This document shows positions 1 to 10,979 of a stretch of DNA of 64,000 nt, piece after piece (position 1 is the first letter of the stretch; each line of letters begins with the position of its first letter). Location of the stretch: assembly GCA_009746045.1 (NCBI GenBank), contig RPFO01000050.1:3320216-3384215 (forward strand), read 5' to 3'. A program made the position numbers and the translations under genes. Source of the DNA: Mesostigma viride. Its lineage: Eukaryota > Streptophyta > Mesostigmatophyceae > Mesostigmatales > Mesostigmataceae. The notes below the pieces were generated by a model. It was not told where the DNA came from. It ran no database searches and was given only the letters and a program-made list of their open reading frames with translations.

Positions 1-2
1 AT

Positions 3-889
3 GACACTACTAACATTTGCACCTCCTTGCGTGATGTTGATGCTGTGCTTGACAATATATCTACATACTGTACCGCCTCCCAACAACGCTGCAACGTGCA
101 AAAGTCCACGGGCTTGCATATTGGCAGAACAACCAACCCGACTCTCCAACCTACCAACCTGGCGGTGACATGGGTCCCGCCAGGAGGATACCACCTTTTG
201 CATAACTGCCCTATCGGTCGGACAGCCGAAGGGAGGTTATTGGAAGTCAAAACCTTTTTATACGACGAATCACAACAACTGGGCAAACTTACTGGTGTAC
301 AACAGGTGGCCAACCGCTGGGCTGGCGTACACCGCCTCAGCCTCCGGGGCAAGGTCCTCGTCACGAACCAGCTGCTGTTCTCCAAGTTGCTGTACTTCGG
401 TCAGGCCCACCCACCGGATGAACACACCGTGTCTCTTATTCAACGACTGGGGCATAACTTTGTTTGGAAAAAATCGAGCGATCTCAGCCGCCAGGTACAC
501 GGATGGATCAGAGAGTCAATGTCTTTTATGCCGTGGCCTCTTGGAGGACTAGGCTTACACAATATGCAATGGCGTTTATGGTCTGTGTATGCCAAACAAG
601 TTATCTCTGCCCACATTGGTGTCAACACACACCCTGGATGTCTTCTGGCACGTGTAACCCTCTCACGTCTTACTCATCACTCCAATGGTATTTCCTGGCA
701 CTCTGGAGCCGCACTGCTTACTGCTCGCCTCCCCTCCCCTAAGCTCACCAGAGGTCTTCCTTGGTACTGGGCTCGTATATGGCAAGGCTTTATGGCACTT
801 AAACCCGACCGCCTATTATTCCCCACACTACGTGAGGAAGTTGCACGCCAACCCCTATTCTTTAATGATATATACCTCAACCCCCTTAA
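3..889 (+). CDS. LINE reverse transcriptase, post-catalytic segment (partial, 5' end outside window)
   Basis: This is an open frame running in from outside the window. The DD of the RT active site is at the extreme left edge, followed by the thumb/connection-like region. The natural frame reaches the TTAA at 886-889. The codons beyond it, to the stop at 915-917, come from the inserted element. Joining 889 to 2612 keeps the same phase and extends the frame to 3599. It belongs to the LINE remnant at 1-3970. Confidence 0.8.
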
Positions 890-2611
890 CTCGTCGTCTG
901 TCCCAACTCAGTCCTAATAATAGGACTGAGTTGACCTTTTTCAACCGTGTGTAGTGACTAGGTGGGGGGTCCATCCAAGATGCTTAGACGTGGGTCTATG
1001 GAGTATTTGATGTCCTCTTGCTGGCAAAAATACTACATCAGTGAAAACTTGACCCAAACTCCTAAAAATTACATGGATGTATGGCACCGTCGGCGAATTT
1101 GCATTTTTGTGTGGAAGCATGAGTGGCAAAAATTGAATAAATTCCATATGCATGTTAAAAAAATACAGGCATGTAAACAATATAGTTCTTGACCTGTGGC
1201 AAAAAACTGGACTCAATTTGGCCACTGGCACTGCCTGAAACACGCCAAATACTGCCAGTCCTATACATAGGACTGGGCCATGCTAGCAATTGGCAAGCAT
1301 GTAAGTGCGGTCATACTTCATAGTAGCGTGGCCACAAAGCATGTCAATCAGCCCATTTCCCTTCAGGCATAATAGGAAAACATACTTGCATCATCATATT
1401 GCAGTTATATTGTACCTTAGTATGTGTAAAAGCCTATGCATACATATAGGGAATGCGTATGGATACGTAGCTACAAAGGGATGTATTATAAGTAATAACC
1501 ACCGATATAATGGGTAGGTTAGTCACATTTAATTGTTCTTTACAAGAATGGACATGGATAAAACTGTATTACCTTGCCATGACATGGCCAAGATACCTGC
1601 TGGCACATGATGACAGTGGTTTATCACCAAGATTTTTCACTCGCCCGTATAAGCTTGACAGTACCCTTGACGCAGCCCATGACCACACAATCATGCAGTA
1701 TAAACATAGCAAGAGAATAACTAACATCTATGAAAGCGTTTTAACCCATTCAGCACCTAAAACCTTGTACAGCCACGCTACGGTAAGGCAAATGCCTGGT
1801 AAGATCATCTAAAAAGATGGTTTTAGAGAGGGGCAGGCAACGGTCAAGAAAGAGCAGCAAGACTCAAAACTGACAGCGCATCGCAAGCTTAAACTCATGT
1901 AAGAATACCAAGAAACGATGAAGCAGCGATATTCCAGCTTCACCTGGCACGGCTGGCGTTACCTTGGCCCAGGCGGTGCCTGCAAAAGTGGCACTTTGCG
2001 GCACACAACCCATGACGTGACAGAGTGGTCGAAATCATCAAATCTTTACTGCCACTAGACTTAATCTACGACAATACATGATAAAAGGTAGAAAGAAACC
2101 TATAAACCCTTCGATTTGATCCGGGAATCAATTGTAGTAATCCATTCCGTCGACCTGCCTAATCGCAGATTTTTCCAGCAAGAACAGTGCCGACACCCAG
2201 TAAATCGCATCCCCGCGAGGTTAAAATTCACTTGTATCATCTTTAGGACATAAAAAATCTATTTCCTGGGTTTGGCCCGCAAAATCGTCCGAAAACGTAA
2301 ACTGCATGCATGGGCGCAAGCCGCCATGGCTAGGTCGTGCATTTCCGGAACTCACGTTTCGCGTGAAAATGTACCCTTACCACCTGTACTTTCACCGTAC
2401 GGTTAGCCGCCCAAACCAAATCCAAAAAAATCCCAAAAATATGTCCAAGAAAGATCTTTTCAAGTAGTATTTGAATAAATTTTGAGAAAATTTTTCTGCC
2501 AAATATTCCGACCGGGGCGAATTTTCTACAAAACCTCAAAATTAGGTCCTAAAATTAGGACTGAGTTGAACTCAGTCCTAAAATTAGGACCAGGGACAGA
2601 CGACGAGTTAA
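886..2611. mobile_element. TTAA-flanked inverted-repeat element (piggyBac/Kolobok-type MITE candidate)
   Basis: TTAA lies at both ends (886-889 and 2608-2611). Inside it are 15-bp perfect terminal inverted repeats, CTCGTCGTCTGTCCC at 890-904 and its complement at 2593-2607. Subterminal palindromes follow on both sides (AACTCAGTCCTA.../...TAGGACTGAGTT, about 906-933 and 2550-2592), and a related palindrome is at about 1256-1277. No transposase is recognisable: the longest internal frame (1510-1812, 100 codons) matches nothing I know. TTAA target duplication is established for piggyBac and Kolobok superfamilies; assignment to either is inference. Removing it precisely restores the host LINE frame. 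Confidence 0.8.
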
Positions 2612-3599
2612 TCGCCCCTTCGGATGCTTAAGTGGCCCTAACCCCTATGAAGGCTTCATAACATCCCCCCACCCTGTAACCACTATTCTCCACCTGTATA
2701 TTCTCCACGGTGACTGCTACCGCCTCTTAACATATAACGAACTGGCTGCCTGGGTCCCCAATATGCCTACTTATGCTGCCTGGGCCGCGCTAGTACAAGC
2801 CATACCCCCACGCTGGCACACACTCATGACTTCTCCCCGTGCCCCCTATAAAGCTGGTGAATGGTGCTGCTTTTGTCCATACAGCACGACCGCAACATGC
2901 TCGGGGAAGGTGATCGCAGAACTCCCCCTTGGAACCCTGCACGTTCAACTACTGGCGCCGCTGAGCGGCCACAATGGCTGTTTGGCTCAACTTACAACTG
3001 CAGTGGTGTTCCTCCCCACCCAGCTATGCCACCGGATTCGGGTTGTACCTTGGTCCCTTGAACAATCATGTGTATACCAACCCAACCCCAACCTTCCAGA
3101 CGCTGCTATTATTTGGCTACATGTGGGATCAACTCGCCTGGACATGTTGTCATTGGATCCAGTGGAATTTGGCTGGGTGCTAAATCAGGGTGACAGCAGA
3201 ATTGTAAAGGGCCTTTACGAGTACACGGCAGAGTGGGGCTACACAATGCTCCGGCATAAAAACCATCAATTCCACCCCGGACGGACACGCTGGGGCGCTA
3301 CTGAGTGGCCTGGCCACACCTGGGTCCGCAACATCACCCTCGCCGTTGACCACCCGTTGATTGATCGCCGCGCGACCGACGTACAACACCTCTTGATGCA
3401 CCGGTCCATCGGGGTAGGGGAGATCCTTCACCGGCGATTTCACCACCCTGCTACTTGTTTATGTACCAACCCCACTGAAACTGTGGAACACCGATTTTTA
3501 TGGTGTAACCTCCAGGGAGTTTGGACCTGGTTGATTGGTTTATGGGCAGCCTGGACATCTGAGCCTATCATACCGGTGTCTACCCGCTCAATTATCTGA
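2612..3599 (+). CDS. LINE ORF2 C-terminal segment with zf-RVT-like motif
   Basis: This continues the frame of 3-889 once the TTAA element is removed: there is no stop from 2612 to 3599, and the phase is identical across the junction. It has a Trp-rich region typical of LINE C-termini, then CLCTNPTETVEHRFLWC (Cys-x-Cys...His...Cys), which resembles the zinc-binding region found after reverse transcriptases of plant-type LINEs. It ends at a stop caused by a frameshift; the expected continuation is in another frame at about 3590-3970. Confidence 0.7.
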
Positions 3600-3970
3600 T
3601 CTTTGGCATCACTGGCACCCCTGGCCTTGAGCTCACCTTTTCACAACAAGCGTGGATATGGCTCCGCACATGCATGTTATATACAATCTGGACGGTGCGA
3701 AACGATGTGGTGTTCAATAGGCGCACAGTTTTCGACAAAGCTGGGGTTCTCTCACGCTTCATTTACCTATGGAACTCCGGCATGCGACGCTACTGGATGG
3801 TTGCAAATGAACAAAACAAAATCTGGGACCCTGGCGCGGACCAGGATAAGCCCAGCCCACTTGAGATCTTTCATGACCTCATGGGCAAAAACAGGATCTT
3901 TACCCACATGCCCAATGACAACCCCTTAGAAGTCCAGTGGCTTCCGTGGTCTAGTAAGGCTCCGTTTTAG

Positions 3971-4594
3971 CCACTGACATCTTGATACCCTAGGCTTAGC
4001 AGGGATTAACTACTGGCTATATTTGGAATAAACGTACACCTATTTACCTGGAATCGGGTCCGTAAGTTGCGTAGCAGGAAGCAGCATTAAATGCCTTCTG
4101 ATCGGCCACTGCTGCCTTCGCAGAGAAATGTCGCGGGCTTCCCGTTTCCGCAGTAAAACTCGGTCGCCCATTTTATCCACTTTTTGCAGGCACTAGTAAT
4201 AGGGAGCTGCTGTGTAGGTGAATTATATTTAATCCCGTATTATATGGCCGCAGCATGACGTAGCACGCACCGCGCATGTGCTGCTTTCGCTGAAATATAC
4301 AACGCCAGTTCGTCGACGGGTGCACAATTCATCCGGCAGCCCTGTAGGCTCAATGCCAGCAGTTGTTATGGTCAAGCCATGAGACTCGCGTACACCGAGC
4401 CATGTAATTCTTCCAGCCCGATTATTGGATTAGACAGCTTTGCTGGTAATATTACAGAAATAGTCGACCATCGAAGGCCTGGTTTCCAGTTGAAGCCACT
4501 GTATACTGGCATATGTCATGTTGACTTTTGGAGGTTTACTCCACACCTACCTCTTTTGCGCAATTCAACCGGCGTCGGCCGCAACGTGAGCATA
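3971..4594. other. Intergenic, 5' flank of the GEP4-like gene
   Basis: No gene or repeat recognised. The frame of the first GEP4 exon stays open upstream to an ATG at 4379, so an N-terminal extension, for example a targeting peptide, is possible. No clear TATA box or other promoter element was identified. Confidence 0.4.
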
Positions 4595-7500
4595 ATGTCG
4601 CTTAGAAGCCTCAAATGGCTGCGCAAAGCAGGGCAGTCCTTCAACCCAGCCGGGGTTTCCTTTTTCCTCCAGCTTATGACGGGTAACTTTCTCATCTAAT
4701 CTCTGCCTACAATTCTATTGGCAGTGTAGTCTTCCCGTATGATTAAGCTGCGTAGCAGCGCGTTATGCCTCTCGTGCACGAATTAATTCCTAGGATTTTA
4801 CGCTTGGGCTAAAAGACATATGAGAGACCGTGTTGCCCTCCATGTGCTCGGCTTCCAGTTGCTGAAGTTCCAGGTTTGTTGACTTGTGTCCATGGTCGCT
4901 TTCCCAGGCAGCAAGCACTGGAGCGTGCCCCACATCAGCGTCCCAGACATCCAGTGGGTTGACTGGGCTGCCTTGAAGAATTCAGGGTTCAAAGGCTGCG
5001 TCTTTGACAAGGTTTGTCCCTTACTACTGAAATCCCATGTTTACAGCTGGTTTCCAACCGAGTTTAGCAACACTGGCTAATTGGGCTGTATCGACTTTTG
5101 CTATATCGAGTTGTCTAGACTTGGTTCTATCGGATTTGTGGAAAGATTGGTTTTCTGGTGCCACCGTTCCTTTTTGACTGCATCCATGGCCTTAGGCGTG
5201 GAAACATCTTATTGCTGCGGGTACATGCCATGGGCTGCTATGCTGAAGGGGTCCCCAACATGCATGTTTTGCTAGCTTTTACCAGCTGGCGGTGTGCCCG
5301 TCCAGCTACTGAGGTTTTCTCTAGTGTTCTCATGACGGAATAAACCATGCATCTTGGTATAAATTGAATGGCCATGCAGCACCATGGAGGACCGAGTGGA
5401 TAATGATAGCTATTCCTGCATGCCTGCCTTGCTTATTCACAGAAGTGTTGTGCCTGTTGCAAACATGCCAGCTGGATGACGCCAGCTTCTGCGTTTCACG
5501 CGCTACAAAACATCTCATTCTTAAACAAAATATTCCCAAAACCTCTTGCTGGGCCTCAAACTGCGTGCACATTGCTCCGCATTTGCCCAACAGAAGCAGA
5601 ACACGTTCAATGAGTGAAGAGCGTGTTTCGAGCGATAGGTAGATTACTGAATAGGTAGATTACTTAAGCATTATCCTGTGCACATCCACAGCCAGAGATG
5701 ACATCATCTACGAGCGATTTATGATATCGTCTGCCTGTCCTCATCAATTTTTGCTGCTGAAATTGTCTGTTGGTGCTGCAAGCCCCCCCTCTCCCTACCC
5801 ACCCACTCACCCACCCACCCACCCACCCACCCACCCACCCACCCACCCAAGGACAGCACACTGATCATGCTCAGCCTGTACCGGCATGATTCTATCATCA
5901 TGCACACACCCACAACATCACACACACGCATGCAAAGACATGCACACACCCACAACATCACACACACGCATGCAAAGACATGCACACACATACACATTAT
6001 TTGATCATGGCGCTGCACCCCCACCCCCCCTACCCCACGAGAACACCCTGACCAAGCCTGGGGTATGCCGCCCTTATCATTTAACTATGCCGCTGTGAAC
6101 CGACCCCTTCAACCCCGCAGGAAGGCACGCCGACGGAGCCCTAACGATGTCGAACCATGCCACTACTGTGCATCCCCCCGCACACCCCCAGGACAACACG
6201 CAGTCTGAGCTTTAAGCATGCCGTCATGGATTTATACTCCGGCACCCCCCACCCCCCTCGGATACCCGCAGGACAACACACTGACTGAGCCGTATGCGAT
6301 GGAGATCCACCCGCGCGTCAGGGACTCCCTGGAGGAGTGCGTGCGCGTATTCGAGGGCCGCGTCGTCCTCCTCAGCAACTCCGCGGGTCTCATCCAATAC
6401 GATCCGGAGGGGCACGAGGCGGATGCGCTAGAGAAGAAGCTAGGGATCCCCGTCATCCGTCACGGTAGGCGCAAACTAGTGTAGAATAGCCTAACTATGT
6501 TTACACCGGCTGGGCATCCCCGTCATCCGTCACGGTAGGTGCAAATTAGTGTAGAATAGCCTAACTATGTTTACACCGGCTGGGCATCCCCGTCATCCGT
6601 CACGGTAGGCGCAAACTAGTGTAGAATAGCCTCACTACGTTTACACCGGCTGGGCATACCCGTCATCCGTCACGGTAGAGACATGTGGCGTGTGCTATTG
6701 CGGCCCGTAGCCACAATTCTAATTCGCTGCGGTGTGGCGGCAGGATTGCCTGTTGCCCAGGACATCTCAATGTGTTCATGGACATTTATCTGTGTACTTG
6801 TAGGGACACCTGCCTGAGTTTAGGGATGTCTGCCTGTGTTTAGGGACGCCGGTCTGTGTTTAGGTTGGGGAGGGGGGAGGTAGGCATCTATGGCGCCTCT
6901 TCATAATCTGCGAATCTCCGTCTATGTGTTCAGGTTTAACAAGTCTTGCGAGTGCTGCATGATACAGCATTCCATGGCGAAAGGCTTCATACCATTCATG
7001 GACGCACCCCTAAGTGCTTCAGCACATTCACCGATGGCCGGTCATGGCATGGCTGCATATGTCTTTTCTTTCCTTTGCCGGTCATGCCGGTGCTGGCAGG
7101 CTCCGAGAGGCCTATTGAGTGATCAGCTGGGATGAGTCCTGAAGAAAGCAATGCACCCGCGCTTGTCTTTTTCTCGATTGTGGGTGGGTGCCGGCAGTTG
7201 GGCTCAAAGAAGCCGACCGGGTCGATGTGTTCACGCATGTGTGGGTTCCTTCATCTCTTGTTGTTGATTCCCTCCTTTGTGGGTGGTTGCCGCCAGGCTC
7301 CAAGAAGCCCGCGGGAAACGCACTGGCGCTGGAGGCCCACTTCAAGTGCCGCGCGAACGAGCTGGTGATGATCGGCGATCGATACTTCACGGATGTGGCG
7401 TACGGTAGGATAAACGACCCGAGGTGGCATACGGTAGGATAAGCGACCATATGTGGCGTACGGTAGGATAAGCAACCCAATGTGGCGTACGGTAGGACGA

Positions 7501-9789
7501 GCGACCCAATGTGGTGTACGGTGGGACGAGCAACCCAATGTGGCGTACCGAAGGGCAAGAGACCTGTACCGAGCAGAACACATGCTGGACCACGTTGGGG
7601 GGCTCCGCATGTTTTGATGGTAGCGCATGGCCTCGTGCCCATGGATTGTCCCGGGTGTTGCGTTGGGGCAGTGGGTGGTGCTTGGTGGGCGGTTTTAGGT
7701 GGTTTAAGAGCTCGGTTTCAGGTGGGACCAGGTGGGGTCTGATGGTGCCTGGTGGTTGGCTTCGACGTGGTGCTTGGTTAGAGCAGGTGGTTGAAATGCT
7801 TACGGGTGTCGCCTAATGTCGGCTATTAGGTGCCTCTTGCTGCAGATGCCTGGTGCAGACGTCAACTTGGCTTACCGTGCGTCGCATGTGCTGTGACATG
7901 CGTCACATGTGCTGTGACATGCGTCATATATGCTGTGACGTGCGTTATAGTAGTACATGCTGTGTGTATCGCAACAATCGACCACTTTCGTGAGGGCGAG
8001 TGGTAGTACATGCTGTGTGTATCGCAACAATCGACCACTTTCGTGAGGGCGAGTGGCAGTACATGCTGTGTGTATCGAACAGTCGACCACTTTCGTAAGG
8101 GCGAGTGGCAGTATATGCTGTGTGTATCGAACAATCGACCACTTTCGTAAGGGCGAGTGGCAGTACATGCTGTGTGTATCGAACAGTCGACCACTTTCGT
8201 AAGGGCGAGTGGCAGTATATGCTGTGTGTATCGAACAATCGACCACTTTCGTAAGGGCGAGTGGTAGTACATGCTGTGTGTATCGAACAATCGACCACTT
8301 TCGTAAGGGCGAGTGGCCTCTTTGCTGGTAGGCTTGGCAGCATGGATTGCTTTCTATTCTCCGTCACGAAACACGCAGGCTGAATCACGGAAGCGGCCGT
8401 CTCTCGCTTATCCAGCAGGTGTTTCTTAAGTGCACTGGGCCCCTTGACCAATAGATTATTTTGAATGTCAAGCAAGTCTAGTCATGTTCAGCCCAGCGCC
8501 ACTCATCTTTCTCAGCGTTGGGAGCAGCTTGCCGCATGCCTAGATGTGTGTGTTGTACTGTACTGGAACCTCTCTCCAGTAAAGAGCTTCTTGTGGCAGC
8601 GGGGCCATAGCTTGCGCAGTGTTGGGGATCAGGACTCCCACTATAACCGCAAGGCGACGTAGGAGGTCCTAACAGATTTACTTCAACTGGACATGTCAGG
8701 CAGGATTGATGTTATGTTTCATAGGTTCGTCCTGAAGCGCGCCGCTTGCTGTCTCCTACACACCTTGGCCTCTGTGCTCGTGCGCCACGTGGCAGGCAAC
8801 CGGAACGGCCTGCTGACGATCCGCCCGGCCCCCTTCACGTCCGTGGGAGAGCCCTTTGTGGTTCGCAAGGTGGGTGAGGCATGCTCTACCTGTGTCGGTA
8901 GGTGAGGTATGCTCTACCTGTGTCGGTAGGTGAGGTATGCTCTACCTGTGTCGGTAGGTGAGGCATGCTGTACCTGTGTCGGCAGGTGACGTATGCTCTA
9001 CCTGTATCGGTAGGTGACGTATGCTCTACCTGTGTCGGTAGGTGACGTATGCTCTACCTGTGTTTCAGGCGTGCGTTGCAGGCACACCGATGCCCCACGT
9101 CCTTTGATTGCTGCAGGTTTGCCGCCTCTACATGCTTGGAGTCCAATGCTTGTCTACAGAAACTACTTCTACCTTCCTCTGTTATTAGCGGAGCACCCGC
9201 ATATGCACACATAGCTTTATATTATCCTCTTATACATTGTCACTGTATATCCTCTTTTATACTGCGCCCAGGGGTCACTGTAGGTTTGTGATTGTAATAC
9301 AGTGCCGATCTGTGCCCATCAGAAATTCGCCATCCAGTACCTGTGCAAATTGTAGCAGGGTTCCCGTACATGCTTCCATGCTTGCTATGCCTACCAGCAG
9401 TGTGACTTGGGGCATACGACTGCTGATGCCATCACAGTAAACTAATTAATCAATTAATCTACGTGTAGACTGCGTCACATGTAAAGAAGGGTCAGTAGTT
9501 ACCATTTTGGGAAGGGTCTGCTACCATTTTGGGAAGGGTATCGGTGCATCTTCCATTTAACGCCAGCTGTCTGTCATAGAGATCCTTGTGGCCTGGCTTC
9601 CACTTGCTGGACTTTTGGCTGAACATTTGTTTATGTCACATGCATGTGCTGCGTCTTCCTTGTTCATTACAGGTTCGCAGGCTAGAGGACTTCCTGCAGG
9701 CGCGGTGGACCAGGAAAGGCGTGGTGGCACCTCCGCACCCCATGGTTGCCAAACCCATGCAGCTTGTCAAGGATCCAGGCGTCTGGTAG
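4595..9789 (+). CDS. GEP4: Phosphatidylglycerophosphatase, GEP4/PGPP1 type (HAD superfamily), six exons
   Basis: The enzyme dephosphorylates phosphatidylglycerophosphate to phosphatidylglycerol, the step before cardiolipin, in mitochondria (or plastids in plants). Exons: 4595-4682, 4908-5011, 6272-6464, 7297-7404, 8796-8869, 9673-9789. All junctions are GT-AG, all phases match, and they sum to 684 nt (227 residues), close to the family size. Seen in order: N-terminal amphipathic segment (GQSFNPAGVSFFLQL), VPHISVPDI, HAD motif I split exactly by intron 2 (FDK/DNTLT), motif II SNSAG, RHGSKKPAG with the motif III Lys, motif IV GDRYFTD, GNRNGLLT, and the C-terminal EPFVVRKVRRLEDFL. This order is diagnostic of GEP4/PGPP1. 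The start at 4595 was chosen because similarity begins there; an in-frame ATG at 4379 could add a targeting peptide. Introns 2 to 5 carry repeats derived from their own splice junctions. All catalytic motifs are present, so the gene looks functional. Confidence 0.93.
5795..5850. repeat. (CCCA)n microsatellite in GEP4 intron 2
   Basis: About 50 bp of nearly pure ACCC/CCCA repeat, inside intron 2 (5012-6271). Frames read through it on either strand are artefacts. Confidence 0.95.
5899..5990. repeat. 46-bp tandem duplication, CA-rich
   Basis: Two near-identical copies of a 46-bp unit (CATGCACACACCCACAACAT...) in intron 2 of the GEP4-like gene. Confidence 0.9.
6026..6302 (+). repeat. Degenerate copies of the intron 2 acceptor and exon 3 start
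   Basis: The true acceptor is CCCGCAG at 6265-6271, followed by the exon start GACAACACACTGACTGAGCC. Degenerate versions of the same block (C-rich tract, AG-like end, [G/A]ACAAC-like start, then a TATGC/AAGCATGCC-like end) occur at about 6030-6075, 6111-6162 and 6173-6221. The copy at 6194 (CAGGACAACACGCAGTCTGAGC) is the closest. They look like old tandem duplications across the 3' splice site. Confidence 0.7.
6441..6680 (+). repeat. 4 x 70-bp tandem repeat containing the exon 3/intron 3 donor
   Basis: Units start at 6441, 6511, 6581 and 6651 (exact 70-bp period). The first unit is the true exon end (ATCCCCGTCATCCGTCACG) plus the donor GTAGGC at 6465. Units 2 and 3 repeat the exon end and keep GTAGG; unit 4 has GTAGAG. 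Each unit therefore contains 20-odd bases of coding sequence plus a donor-like site. Confidence 0.95.
7391..7552 (+). repeat. 29-30-bp tandem repeat seeded at the exon 4/intron 4 donor
   Basis: The exon end GATGTGGCGTACG plus donor GTAGGA (intron starts at 7405) is followed by about five further copies of GTGGCGTACGGTAGGA...ACCCAAT at roughly 29-bp spacing. All but the last keep GGTAGGA or GGTGGGA. Confidence 0.93.
7880..7950 (+). repeat. About 21-bp tandem repeat
   Basis: Units around GTGACATGCGTCACATGTGCT, repeated about three and a half times in intron 4. Confidence 0.85.
7950..8325 (+). repeat. 7 x 52-53-bp minisatellite
   Basis: The core TGCTGTGTGTATCG occurs at 7958, 8011, 8064, 8116, 8168, 8220 and 8272. 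The unit continues with CGACCACTTTCGTAAGGGCG. It lies in GEP4 intron 4. Long reverse-strand frames here are translations of this repeat and not genes. Confidence 0.95.
8870..9066 (+). repeat. 7 x 28-bp tandem repeat starting exactly at the intron 5 donor
   Basis: Intron 5 opens with GTGGGTGAGG and its first 196 bases are seven 28-bp units (GTAGGTGAGGTATGCTCTAC...). Each unit begins with GTRGGTGA or GCAGGTGA, a good eukaryotic donor consensus. The repeat phase is locked to the first base of the intron. Confidence 0.96.
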
Positions 9790-10442
9790 CAATTCCTTAT
9801 TTCTCACCCGTGGCGTATCTGCCAAGCAGGGGCCAGGCGGATGATGAGGAGACAATGTAGTAGAACATGAATGATGGATTGACAAAAGGGATTGCCCATG
9901 TTCGGGACCCCCTGGGAGCAAGTGGCATGAAGCTTAAGCTGCGCGTAAGACAACTATTCCAAGATGCATAATTTTCCAAAGTCGTGTGATCGAGGACTAT
10001 TGAGTATTATGTGCTATGTGCTGCACATGTGCACCTAAACCTATACTCTATAGTGATGCAGGAACGGCTCAGGAACGCGATCTGTACACGTTGCATTCTT
10101 ACGTACACCGCTGGTGCAGCTAAGCCACCATATCGTTTGAGGCTGGCTGAGGATTGGTAGGTACCGGTCCCACATTTAATCACACTAGCTTTCGGAGCTA
10201 GCACATATACTAAACTTACTTTTTAGACTCTCATTGCGAATGGGAAAAGATCGTGAGGTGTTCCTGTGTTTGAGCTAGTATGGACCGACGCCATAACAGC
10301 TAAGTTGACCAGGATCGCTCACTGATTTCACGGTTTGTGGGTGAACCGGCCTGGGTATGCCCCTATAAAACCCTCAGGCTCCGGCCGGGAGAAGCTTCTC
10401 CTGCAGGCTATCGGGGGTTAGTATACAACCTACCCCCAGGTA
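9790..10442. other. 3' flank of the GEP4-like gene
   Basis: No coding similarity seen. It holds ordinary unique-looking sequence with a small palindrome (GAGAAGCTTCTC, about 10390-10401). Confidence 0.4.
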
Positions 10443-10515
10443 TTAATAAATTAATTAATTAATTAAATAATTAATTAAGTAGACTCGTGCTCCCGTTGGG
10501 GAGTCACGGAGCATT
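10443..10515 (-). mobile_element. Retroelement 3' terminus, type-1 hairpin and (TTAA)n tail
   Basis: Read on the minus strand: GCTCCGTGACTCCCC...GGGAGCAC, where GTGCTCC-type and GGAGCAC arms form a terminal hairpin, followed by a TTAATTAATT tail down to 10443. It has the same 3' end as the complete ORF1-only element at 16005-18026. It follows the microsatellite and the ORF2 C-terminal remnant at 10880-11165 in the minus-strand direction. Confidence 0.8.
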
Positions 10516-10522
10516 AACCCCG

Positions 10523-10880
10523 ATGGATGGATGGATGGATGGATGGATGGATGGACGGACGGACGGACGGACGGACGGACGGACGGACGGACGGACGGAC
10601 GGACGGACGGACGGACGGACGGACGGACGGACGGACGGACGGACGGACGGACGGACGGACGGACGGACGGACGGACGGACGGACGGACGGACGGACGGAC
10701 GGACGGACGGACGGACGGACGGACGGACGGACGGACGGACGGACGGACGGACGGACGGACGGACGGACGGACGGACGGACGGACGGACGGACGGACGGAC
10801 GGACGGACGGACGGACGGACGGACGGACGGATGGATGGATGGATGGATGGATGGATGGATGGATGGATGGATGGGTGCAT
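10523..10880. repeat. (GGAT)n-(GGAC)n-(GGAT)n microsatellite, about 355 bp
   Basis: Symmetrical structure: GGAT units at both edges and about 280 bp of GGAC in the middle. It lies between a minus-strand LINE C-terminal remnant and a retroelement 3' terminus. Open frames through it on both strands are artefacts. Confidence 0.97.
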
Positions 10881-10979
10881 TTACAGTCCTACCGGTCTAA
10901 TCTATCTACCAAAGCTATCTACAACATCTACAAAATCTATCAACATCAACTCTACCCTAGGGGACCTGTCTGGCGTGCT

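Larger units (their letters stand above)
1..3970 (+). pseudogene. LINE ORF2, 3' half (reverse transcriptase tail and zinc-binding domain), interrupted
   Basis: The frame is open from the first bases, which read D-D-T-T and look like the end of the catalytic YxDD box of a non-LTR reverse transcriptase. The polymerase core therefore lies outside the window. The post-RT region follows (LSLRGKVLVTNQLL, then FVWKK, then PLGGLGLHN), as in L1-like plant and algal LINEs. The frame is broken at 886-2611 by a TTAA-flanked element and resumes at 2612. A zf-RVT-like segment sits near 3455-3510 (C-L-C-x5-E-x2-EHRFLWC). A single frameshift near 3590 moves the last part (IWTVRNDVVF, typical of LINE C-termini) into another frame that stops at 3970. 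No 3' tail was recognised. The copy is dead, but it seems young apart from these two lesions. Confidence 0.85.

Noticed and set aside
7862-8475. Reverse-strand repeat protein of up to 176 codons
   Set aside because: It is the translation of a 52-53-bp minisatellite inside a GEP4 intron. The 52-53-bp unit changes length, so the frame is not maintained, and there is no independent evidence of a gene.
8870-9066. CRISPR-like array of 28-bp repeats
   Set aside because: The units are contiguous with no spacers, they lie in an intron of a eukaryotic gene and they start at the splice donor.
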